Shown here: in pieces, positions 7,201 to 12,641 of the stretch
How the letters are laid out: the number at the start of each line of letters is the position of its first letter
Position numbering within the stretch: position 1 is the stretch's first letter
Source of the DNA: Bdellovibrionota bacterium
GTDB lineage: Bacteria; Bdellovibrionota; Bacteriovoracia; Bacteriovoracales; Bacteriovoracaceae
Assembly (NCBI GenBank): GCA_030836365.1
Contig: JAURQB010000073.1
Coordinates: forward strand, 1-12,641
Direction: 5' to 3'
Length of the DNA: 12,641 nucleotides
Program-made: the position numbers and the translations under genes
Notes under the pieces: model-generated
Database searches by the model: none
Told to the model about the DNA's origin: nothing
Seen by the model: the letters and a program-made list of their open reading frames with translations, nothing else

Positions 7201-8903
7201 GTGACGATATATTAAGAAACTTAAAAAGAAAGAAATATCTCTTCTGTACAGATGAAAATGCAGGAGGTTCTATCGAGTGTAATCGTTTCGATGAAGGCTC
7301 AACAATTGAAGAAATTGTTGATCACTACATTAGACGCTACAAAAATAGCTACACTGCTGCAAACCTTAGGGATGGAAGGCAAAGCTTTAAGAGCTACAGC
7401 TTACCAAGATATATTCAATACAAATATTACTCGATGATGGGGATAAGAGACGCCCTAGATAAGTACAACTTTTTTAGAAGTATATTTGGACAAGAAGCAC
7501 TCAACGGCCAGTGTCCAGAAATGTACCCAATATGTGTTCAAGTCAATGATGTCTATAGAGCAACACTTAAGGCCGGAAATTTCTTTAGAGAAATTATCAA
7601 CACTCCTGACTTAACTTGTGTCATTGAAAAAGCAGGACAAAAAACCTTGAAACCATTTACTCAACTCTACAATAAAGTAAAATATGAGAGTAATGAGGAT
7701 GTCATTACAAGTTGTTTTCATTCGGATATTGCAAAAGCTTTAGATACTGGTGAAAGCATTGTCGCAGAAGGTGGAAAATTACTTAATGATCTTTCAGGAA
7801 CACATTCGCTCATCAGGAGTCAATACGACATTGATGTAAGAGGTATCTGGTCTGACAAGCTACTTGCAGTTAAGATGCTCTTTGGCAGAATGAGTGGAAG
7901 TGACCAAACTGCTGGTCTGTCACCATTGTCTTTCATTGAACACCCTGAATTTTCAAATGACTTATTTGGCTACATCTCTCACTTAACTTTGGGTGAAGCA
8001 CTACCAAAAGCAAATAAATTTACAGACAAAAATGGAAATATGATTGATGTAAAATATGAGCTAAATCAAGATATTTATTTAGCAAGTAGACCAACCTGGT
8101 TTCCAACTTTAGTTTTTGGCTTCCCTCCGTACTCAGGAGCAGACTTAAATGAGCTAATACTAAAGAATATTTATAAATCAAATAGAAGCACCGATCCTCA
8201 ACTGAGAGATCACACTAAAATGATTAGAGAAATGATCAGCATCTATAAGAAATCATATATATCAGAAAATGAAACAGATGAAGTTCTAACTCATATAAGT
8301 GGCACGGAAAAATTCGTTGCGGGTAAGGGGAACCAAATTGCATATACAATGATCTCAGTCATGAAAAATGCATTGGAGCTAGCTACCGTTTCACCGAACC
8401 TGGCAAAAATTGTTCTAGATAACAAAGTTAACCGAGATGCACCTTCATCCTATAGCGCTGAGGAAAAGACATTCTTTAAACTTGAAGATCAATTAATAAC
8501 AGCAATTGTCGGATACTTTAGCAATAATCCACCAGACAAAACACTTGTGGAATATATGGCGATGGTGAAAAATATTGACCTCGCCCAATCGTTGTTGAAT
8601 GCTCAAAACTTAGGTCACCCTAGACTAGTTGAAATACAAAAAGATAAATCGCAAATATACTCGACAAAGGTAACATGCGACAACGCAAGAAACCTCCCTG
8701 ACACTCAAGGAGATGCGCAACTTAAGCAACAACTATGTAAGTTATATGATTTATTATGGAGCAAAAATAATTCGATTCTATACCTTAAGGGAGAAGGTCT
8801 ACTAAAAGATCGTGCCGAGGCTTACAAAACTCGTATCAAGAAGCTACCTTCACAAAACTCAAGTGAGTATAACTTTATTGAGCAATTAATGGAAAACTAC
8901 TAA
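4257..8903 (+). CDS. Giant secreted zinc metalloprotease, probable lipoprotein (Met-zincin, DUF5117/DUF4953-like)
   Basis: A 1548-residue predicted exported zinc endopeptidase. The N-terminus (LSLILSISSILGLTVSC) is a signal peptide ending at a probable lipidated Cys25; Thr at -3 makes the lipobox imperfect. The zinc site is HEIGHNLGLRH, with ligands His899, His903 and His909 and catalytic Glu900. The Met-turn is SIMDY with Met941. Other marks I associate with the DUF5117/DUF4953 zinc-dependent proteases are NPRTGEIL (690-697), YLLNRFNP near residue 600 and KYDIAALRYGYA after the Met-turn. Residues 26 to about 560 are probably a beta-rich N-terminal region; 1000-1548 are mostly helical with no domain I recognise. 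Two oddities are a His-rich stretch, HGHHLH (772-777), and a DSDGN loop near 451-455 flanked by cysteines. Relatives I recall are roughly 800-900 residues, so this one is unusually long. It is followed by a strong terminator and appears monocistronic. The protease call is firm; substrate and lipidation are inferred. Confidence 0.85.
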   Translation: MLHSLTKKLSLILSISSILGLTVSCTSDLPEIESENMKETVFSIDSFSASIRVNLNEEIRAKSLQKLDLIKTQNNYKKVTLNYVSGDESLKELVQDITLNLPVNTPSSLELKFDVNDSQLVVKTNSIQVLDKNQYRSNQNVYLFQYQITGYGIKRRVKNQLGEETRNIEFHSTTKESATHIKISSPFLENVQLGGIDTLSESQKTSIFNRSNLMKNIFTLNEVSEIFKNLEKENSIEDLNLNSEKLYTFSKSRNHLLIQEVITENELTEIEKQNISLNNNSVVLQRCSNEVKTKAKRQSCYLRSVARIAASDVVIRPKQDFNGKNLAIIDLENTDSQSSIISIVGSSFETSENDRQSFLINSDKLVIDKNEIDFDAEYIYLPSTHGTPRDVVNAAPFFQGQERIVKLKMKKEGLLVYQEDPDSRFRDNEHNESPVLLIGGSHLDLSCEEADSDGNCLKIDNTTKSWEEKKYFQPGLDKFNHLQTNEVDLFTLGGSCIYEVYSKMSHAEIKKGVINVEQIKTYKVAENSRCMVELFYDDNLKSSSFTVKHFFSLVRLNDLASTDYNKFNYPQENHQLFGFFKDQNTEKGQDYTSSRERTKYLLNRFNPKKGEIVYKLSEEFGRAGNKYILDATKDVVEKINNSLNAANTKLQIKLEDPSKVFPGDLRNNTLVLITDPLANGLLGYGPSVSNPRTGEILQAHTNMYLGVLRTGARRTYKFMEEMAKEKPIQAVSTSPSISSNGTNRLMNLPSRAKQNISGIEISVKTQEALEDHGHHLHADAPVFNHQVEINERDYMPLVGNKADLDNAFNGVHAGDFESLISGPSLFEKTLDFYAKNNAFHEEAMNFHALGKVIIPEIKEIPGIVKSNGELLSWEKLNTIQKESAIKIIVAHAYKTTLAHEIGHNLGLRHNFQGSFDKDNFYTKAELPSGSKHLSPKYSSIMDYGASELNELPILGKYDIAALRYGYANEIEMENGSIQKVAGDDILRNLKRKKYLFCTDENAGGSIECNRFDEGSTIEEIVDHYIRRYKNSYTAANLRDGRQSFKSYSLPRYIQYKYYSMMGIRDALDKYNFFRSIFGQEALNGQCPEMYPICVQVNDVYRATLKAGNFFREIINTPDLTCVIEKAGQKTLKPFTQLYNKVKYESNEDVITSCFHSDIAKALDTGESIVAEGGKLLNDLSGTHSLIRSQYDIDVRGIWSDKLLAVKMLFGRMSGSDQTAGLSPLSFIEHPEFSNDLFGYISHLTLGEALPKANKFTDKNGNMIDVKYELNQDIYLASRPTWFPTLVFGFPPYSGADLNELILKNIYKSNRSTDPQLRDHTKMIREMISIYKKSYISENETDEVLTHISGTEKFVAGKGNQIAYTMISVMKNALELATVSPNLAKIVLDNKVNRDAPSSYSAEEKTFFKLEDQLITAIVGYFSNNPPDKTLVEYMAMVKNIDLAQSLLNAQNLGHPRLVEIQKDKSQIYSTKVTCDNARNLPDTQGDAQLKQQLCKLYDLLWSKNNSILYLKGEGLLKDRAEAYKTRIKKLPSQNSSEYNFIEQLMENY

Positions 8904-8988
8904 CCATGACAACTAAAATGCAGTGCTACCAGTTAGGACAATTAAACCTTAGCTAATTTTAAAAGCCGTTAAAAATGGCAAAAGTTAT

Positions 8989-9021
8989 AAAAAAAGCCCT
9001 CATTGTAAGAGGGCTTTTTTT
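8989..9021. terminator. Bidirectional Rho-independent terminator between convergent genes
   Basis: GCCCTC (8996-9001) pairs with GAGGGC (9009-9014) around a 7-base loop. The stem is flanked by seven A on the left (8989-8995) and seven T on the right (9015-9021), so the hairpin is followed by a U-run whichever strand is transcribed. It ends the protease gene (stop 88 nt before) and the opposing ferredoxin gene (stop 23 nt away on the minus strand). Confidence 0.92.
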
Positions 9022-9043
9022 ATTTTATTCATTTTAAATAGCT

Positions 9044-9895
9044 CTATCGATCAAACTTAATAACTTCAACAGGACAAGCTTCAGCAGCTTCTTGGATACG
9101 AAGACCATCTGTTAGAGGAGCTCCGCTACGAATAACACACGTTGCATCTTGAACTTCAAAAACTTCTGGAATGATTGTTTCACAGGCATCACAAACAATA
9201 CAGCCTGGCTCAATCCATACTTTTTTAACGTCAAAGTTTTCTACAGCAGCTCCCGCATCGCCTCCAGTAGCCCCACTGAAATCCTCTGCAAATTCAGGGT
9301 TGGCCGCAATTTTTAATTTAGCTCCCCCTGTTGCTGGAAGAGGGTCCGCAACAAAACTTCTCTTAACTGTTGGGTACAATACCTTAGGAGCTTTACGTTC
9401 AAATTTCTTTTTATATTCATCCATTGAGAATGGAGCAAGACCAAGCTTTTTGAGAAATTTATCTACAGACATCATATACTGATGAGATACTCCATCAGCA
9501 CTTGCACTCACTTCAACCATAATGGAAGCGTCCATCTTTTCCGGCCCTGAGATAACTTTAATTAATTTCCCCATACTCGGCCCAAGATCTAAATCTTCAG
9601 CAAAGTTGGTGTTACCACCAGTGTATTTAGACTGGATTTCAATTTGAGTCGGAGAACCAAATGGATTATATAAAGCAATTTTGATTCGATCAAATTTAGC
9701 AGGCTCCTTGACATGATTCCAACGAAAGCCGAATGCAAAACCATTCGCACCTTTTCTGGAACGTAAGAAATCTAACCGTGGACGCCCAAAAAAGAACTCT
9801 CCACCACCGATTAAAAAGTTAAGCCCGACAACGGTTACCACAAGACCAGTGGCCATGATGATCGCAATCATCATTGTTGCAAATTGAATATTCAA
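9044..9895 (-). CDS. Membrane-anchored single [4Fe-4S] ferredoxin with an unrecognised middle domain (TTG start)
   Basis: A 283-residue predicted electron-transfer protein. Residues about 5-30 form one transmembrane helix. The basic stretch just after it (RPRLDFLRSRKG) suggests, by the positive-inside rule, that the rest is cytoplasmic. The C-terminal 60 residues are a ferredoxin domain binding one cluster: GCIVCDACETIIPEVFEV gives Cys232, Cys235 and Cys238, and EACPVEV gives the fourth ligand Cys274. Cys253 is an extra cysteine. Residues about 40-165 look like a beta-rich domain I do not recognise; 166-225 are a low-complexity Pro/Ala/Gly linker. The start is TTG: AGGAG lies six bases upstream, whereas the first ATG, at residue 8, lacks a well-spaced site. 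The gene is 60 nt downstream of truB and could belong to the infB operon or use its own promoter. The redox partner is unknown. Confidence 0.82.
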   Translation of the reverse strand: MNIQFATMMIAIIMATGLVVTVVGLNFLIGGGEFFFGRPRLDFLRSRKGANGFAFGFRWNHVKEPAKFDRIKIALYNPFGSPTQIEIQSKYTGGNTNFAEDLDLGPSMGKLIKVISGPEKMDASIMVEVSASADGVSHQYMMSVDKFLKKLGLAPFSMDEYKKKFERKAPKVLYPTVKRSFVADPLPATGGAKLKIAANPEFAEDFSGATGGDAGAAVENFDVKKVWIEPGCIVCDACETIIPEVFEVQDATCVIRSGAPLTDGLRIQEAAEACPVEVIKFDR

Positions 9896-9901
9896 ATCTA
9901 A

Positions 9902-9906
9902 CTCCT
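9902..9906 (-). promoter_or_regulatory. Ribosome binding site supporting the TTG start of the ferredoxin gene
   Basis: AGGAG on the minus strand, six bases before TTG at 9895-9893. The next in-frame ATG is seven codons further in, too far from this site for normal initiation. Confidence 0.75.
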
Positions 9907-9926
9907 AAAACCTATTTGATTTCAAC

Positions 9927-9955
9927 AATCTAGCAGAACATTCTTCATATTTGAA
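9927..9955 (-). promoter_or_regulatory. Possible promoter of the ferredoxin gene
   Basis: On the minus strand a -35-like TTCAAA (9955-9950) and a -10-like TAGATT (9932-9927) are separated by exactly 17 bases, each matching four of six consensus positions. They fill the truB-ferredoxin gap and would give a short leader carrying the AGGAG site. This would let the ferredoxin be made apart from infB-rbfA-truB. The support is only consensus similarity. Confidence 0.3.
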
Positions 9956-10945
9956 TTAAATATTTTGATTAATCTTCGGAAAAATTACTCTCGGGGCCAA
10001 AACGCCCGACTGCAGCTGCACCAACCCCCTCAACAAATGCTGATCAGAGAATATCCAAATATAACTCCCCTCCGGCACTGCTTTAAGATCTCCTAGGCCA
10101 ATGTTATCAGAAATATCAGCTAAATTATTAATATCGAAATCATAAAGAGAAATTCTTTGCCCATTTTCCACTCTCTTCATTAGCATTTCACTACCAAAAA
10201 GCTTTTTAAATGGAAAAAACTGACTAGGACAAACAGAATGGGAGATCATATCATAGGAAACTCCACGCATAGGCCACTGCTCTTTCGTCAGCGCCAAATT
10301 AACACTAATGGCCCCAATGGACTTTCTTTTAAGGCCATCCAAATGGCCAACAGTTCCCATTTTCTTTGCCATGTCCTCAAATAAAGTTCGAATATAAGTG
10401 CCGCTTGAGACCTCGGCACTGAACGTACAGTTATCTTCAGAACTCAAGAGCGAAAAATCTGATATTTGATATATAGTTCTCTTAACCGGTGGCTTAGAGA
10501 TTAAGATACCCTCACGAGCATATTCATAGAGTGCTTTTCCATTATGTTTTGACGCGGAGAAATGCGGTGGAGCTTGCCAATACTCTCCAATAAATTCTTC
10601 ACAAATTTTATTAATCTCAATACTGGAGGGTAGCTTCACTTTTTCGGACACCGTAATCTCTCCGTCACAGTCCCCTGTTGTGCTCGATGAGTTGAAAACC
10701 CCTGAAGCAAAATATGTTTTGGATAAAAACTCTTCAAATAGAAAACTTAACCTCGCCGCTTGCCCGATTGCGATTAAAAGAAGCCCTTCAGCAAATGGAT
10801 CTAGAGTACCTAAGTGGCCAATCTTTCCAAATCCAAGAGGAAGATTGTACTTAAAATGTTTAAGGACATCACCAGAATGCAACCCTCTGGGCTTATTTAC
10901 GAGGAATATTCGAGGAGGAACAAGACAAATTGATTTTTTCGCCAT
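9956..10945 (-). CDS. truB: tRNA pseudouridine(55) synthase
   Basis: Isomerises uridine 55 in the T-loop of tRNAs to pseudouridine in the cytoplasm. It has 329 residues against about 314 in E. coli. The catalytic motif is GHLGTLDPFAEGLL, with the nucleophilic Asp49. Other family motifs are FLVNKPRGLHS (residues 14-24), KTYFASGVF, the SASKHNGKALYEYAREG segment that contacts the T-loop, VSSGTYIRTL and LKRKSIG. The C-terminal part (about 235-329) is divergent and would hold the accessory RNA-binding region. The ATG lies 8 nt after the rbfA stop with only a weak purine-rich site (TAAGAT), so translation is probably coupled to rbfA. The order infB-rbfA-truB is the conserved bacterial arrangement and supports the call. 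Confidence 0.95.
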   Translation of the reverse strand: MAKKSICLVPPRIFLVNKPRGLHSGDVLKHFKYNLPLGFGKIGHLGTLDPFAEGLLLIAIGQAARLSFLFEEFLSKTYFASGVFNSSSTTGDCDGEITVSEKVKLPSSIEINKICEEFIGEYWQAPPHFSASKHNGKALYEYAREGILISKPPVKRTIYQISDFSLLSSEDNCTFSAEVSSGTYIRTLFEDMAKKMGTVGHLDGLKRKSIGAISVNLALTKEQWPMRGVSYDMISHSVCPSQFFPFKKLFGSEMLMKRVENGQRISLYDFDINNLADISDNIGLGDLKAVPEGSYIWIFSDQHLLRGLVQLQSGVLAPRVIFPKINQNI

Positions 10946-10953
10946 GATTTATC

Positions 10954-11304
10954 TTAGTAGCGGCCTGACTTTTTTTCGCTTGCTAATATCTCATCAATTT
11001 TTTGTTCTTCTTCGTATTGGTTATCATATACAAGAGATACTTCGGGAGCTTGTCTCATCTTCAGGTTAACAGAAAGCTGTGTTCTAATTTTACCCTTCAC
11101 TCGACTTAGAGCATCTGTAATTTCTGCTTTTTTACTCGAGTCAAATGTGTCCCAAAAAATTTTGGCGCGAGAGAAATCATTAGTCAGCTCAACTTTAGTG
11201 ATGGTCAGAAATTGCAGACGTGAATCACTAAGTGTTTTAACAAACGTATTAACGATCTGTTGTATTCGCTCTTCTGTTTTTTGTTTTCTAAAGTCTCCGC
11301 TCAT
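10954..11304 (-). CDS. rbfA: Ribosome-binding factor A
   Basis: A small (116-residue) KH-fold protein that binds the immature 30S subunit and assists late 16S rRNA processing and cold adaptation. Recognisable segments are the N-terminal helix (FRKQKTEERIQQIVNTFV), the strand LTITKVELTNDFSRAKIFW and the C-terminal MRQAPEVSLVYD, which matches the conserved APEL.F.YD end of the family. Length is typical. It lies 17 nt after infB and 8 nt before truB, as in most bacteria. The ribosome site is only a purine-rich AAGAGA, which fits translation coupled to infB. Confidence 0.93.
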   Translation of the reverse strand: MSGDFRKQKTEERIQQIVNTFVKTLSDSRLQFLTITKVELTNDFSRAKIFWDTFDSSKKAEITDALSRVKGKIRTQLSVNLKMRQAPEVSLVYDNQYEEEQKIDEILASEKKSGRY

Positions 11305-11321
11305 TTTTTTCTCTTTTTATT

Positions 11322-12641
11322 TTACAACCCAGCTTCAGCTGACGCTGCTTGCTCATCCTTTTTTTCAACATCTTCAAGAGTTCTTTTCTTCTCAACCGTC
11401 ATGTAAGCTTCAAAGATATCACCGTCTTTAATGTCATTGAAATTTTCAAGACCGATACCACACTCAAGGCCGTACTTGACCTCTTTAACATCATCTTTAA
11501 AGCGTTTGAGAGAAGACATTTTTCCATCAAATACAATCTTGCCAGAACGTAAAAGCCTGATACTACAACCAGCTGAAATTCTTCCATCAACTACGTAAGA
11601 GCCAGCAATTACACCCACTTTAGGCACACTGAAAATATCACGAACCTCAGCTCGACCAATAAATTCTTCCTCAAACTCAGGCTCAAGAAGACCTTCCATT
11701 GCGAGCTTAACATCATTGATTAATTCATAAATAATTGAGTAAGTCTTGACGTCAACGCCTCTGGCCTCTGCGAGCCTTCTAGCGGTGTTAATTGGTCTCA
11801 TGTTAAAACCAAGAATAAATGCACTAGCCTCAATTGCAAGATTGACATCATTATCATTGATTGCGCCAACTCCGCCTCCAATAACTTTAATCTCTACTTC
11901 TGAATTAGATAGATTTAGTAAAGATTGCTTGATGGCTTCATAAGATCCTTGAACATCGGCCCTAACAATTAGGTTCAATGTTTTCACCTCACCTGCATCA
12001 GCTGCACTTGCACCAAAAAAATCTTCAAGACTTACTTTCTTTTTAACTGGTGCACTTTCAAGTTTCTTTCTTTCATTTACTCTATTAGCGACAATCTTTT
12101 TCGCTTCACGCTCATTTTTGACAACATTTAAAATATCGCCTGGATTTGGAGGATTATCTAATCCAAGAATCTGTACTGGCATAGATGGCCCTGCAGATTT
12201 TAGGTCTTCACCAAAGGAAGACATGAGACTTCTTGCGCGTCCAAAAGACTCTCCGACAACCAGGCTTTCGCCTTTTTTAAGTGTTCCTGATTGAACTAAG
12301 ACTGTTGCAACAGGGCCACGGCCTTGCTCGATTTTAGACTCGATAACAACACCTTCTCCTTGCCCCTTAGGGCTAGCTCTTAACTCCATCATTTCCGCCT
12401 GAAGGGCCACTGCTTCTAGCAACTCATCAACTCCATCACCGTTAAGTGCAGAAATATGACAATATTGAGTATCACCACCCCACTCCTCAGGAGTAAGTTC
12501 GAACTCTGTTAATTCTTGTTTAACGCGATCTGGTTTCGCTGCTTCTTTATCCATTTTATTGACAGCAATAATCACTGGTTTACCCGCTTGCTGACAGAAT
12601 CTAATTGACTCTTTCGTTTGAGGCATTACACCATCATCTGC
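11322..12641 (-). CDS. infB: Translation initiation factor IF-2, C-terminal part (5' end outside window)
   Basis: A GTPase that brings fMet-tRNA to the 30S subunit and promotes 50S joining. The window holds the last 439 residues; the frame is open to the edge, and the first visible residues, ADDGVMPQT, belong to the GTPase domain, so the ATG at 12626 is an internal methionine. Visible G motifs are NKMD (residues 28-31 of the fragment) and ISALNGDG near 63-70. Next come domain II (GEGVVIESKIEQGRGPVATV), the domain III core (RADVQGSYEAIKQSLL, then GGGVGAINDNDVNLA) and the tRNA-binding C-terminal domain (AEVRDIFSVPKVGVIAGSYV through DGDIFEAYMTVE). A charged tail of about 20 residues follows the usual end. 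P-loop and N-terminal regions are outside the window. It leads the rbfA-truB cluster. Confidence 0.97.
   Translation of the reverse strand, partial: ADDGVMPQTKESIRFCQQAGKPVIIAVNKMDKEAAKPDRVKQELTEFELTPEEWGGDTQYCHISALNGDGVDELLEAVALQAEMMELRASPKGQGEGVVIESKIEQGRGPVATVLVQSGTLKKGESLVVGESFGRARSLMSSFGEDLKSAGPSMPVQILGLDNPPNPGDILNVVKNEREAKKIVANRVNERKKLESAPVKKKVSLEDFFGASAADAGEVKTLNLIVRADVQGSYEAIKQSLLNLSNSEVEIKVIGGGVGAINDNDVNLAIEASAFILGFNMRPINTARRLAEARGVDVKTYSIIYELINDVKLAMEGLLEPEFEEEFIGRAEVRDIFSVPKVGVIAGSYVVDGRISAGCSIRLLRSGKIVFDGKMSSLKRFKDDVKEVKYGLECGIGLENFNDIKDGDIFEAYMTVEKKRTLEDVEKKDEQAASAEAGL

Noticed and set aside
4257..8903. Possible horizontal transfer of the protease gene, suggested by many AGA arginine codons.
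   Set aside because: AGA is also common in infB in this window, and base composition looks similar to the neighbours, so codon use gives no clear sign of transfer.
8965..8979. Small hairpin GCCGTT-AAA-AATGGC after the protease gene.
   Set aside because: It needs a G-T pair, has a 3-base loop and is followed by A rather than T. The strong terminator at 8989-9021 explains termination here.
11147..11943. Several plus-strand open frames of 60-95 codons opposite infB and rbfA, and similar ones opposite tyrS, truB and the ferredoxin gene.
   Set aside because: They lie antisense to strongly supported genes, resemble no protein family I recognise and carry no convincing start context, so they are shadows.

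Overview
The window looks like ordinary chromosome from an AT-rich Gram-negative bacterium. Three encoded proteins start with signal peptides ending in a lipobox-like cysteine, which points to an outer membrane with lipoproteins. The window holds full-length or near full-length infB, rbfA, truB, tyrS and rnhA. It also carries a very large secreted metalloprotease, a murein-peptide carboxypeptidase and an e(P4)-type phosphatase. That mix and the base composition suggest a Bdellovibrio-like organism (Bacteriovorax/Halobacteriovorax group), but this is inference; no 16S or other decisive marker is present.

Layout. Positions 1-3213 are a minus-strand run: tyrS, then rnhA 4 nt downstream, then a lipoprotein acid phosphatase 21 nt further on, then the 5' part of an FKBP-type prolyl isomerase lipoprotein after a 66-nt gap (cut by the window edge). 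A 179-nt divergent spacer separates this run from two plus-strand genes: an MpaA-like M14 carboxypeptidase (3393-4070) and a 1548-residue lipoprotein metalloprotease with a metzincin-type zinc site (4257-8903). A bidirectional Rho-independent terminator at 8989-9021 closes the protease gene and the opposing minus-strand group. That second group (9044-12641) is infB (5' end outside the window), rbfA, truB and then a membrane-anchored single-cluster ferredoxin that starts with TTG.

How the genes work together. infB-rbfA-truB is the classic translation and ribosome-maturation cluster, and tyrS supplies charged tRNA(Tyr). RNase HI removes RNA-DNA hybrids. The envelope genes (FKBP isomerase, e(P4) phosphatase, giant protease) would act outside the inner membrane on folding, nucleotide dephosphorylation and protein degradation. 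The carboxypeptidase would recycle cell-wall peptides in the cytoplasm. In a predatory bacterium these would suit use of prey material, but nothing in the sequence proves that.

I see no mobile element, CRISPR array, tRNA, rRNA or phage gene. The least conventional items are the giant protease, the ferredoxin with an unrecognised middle domain, and the N-terminal extension of RNase HI. The longest gene-free stretches are 4071-4256 (186 nt), 3214-3392 (179 nt) and 8904-9043 (140 nt).
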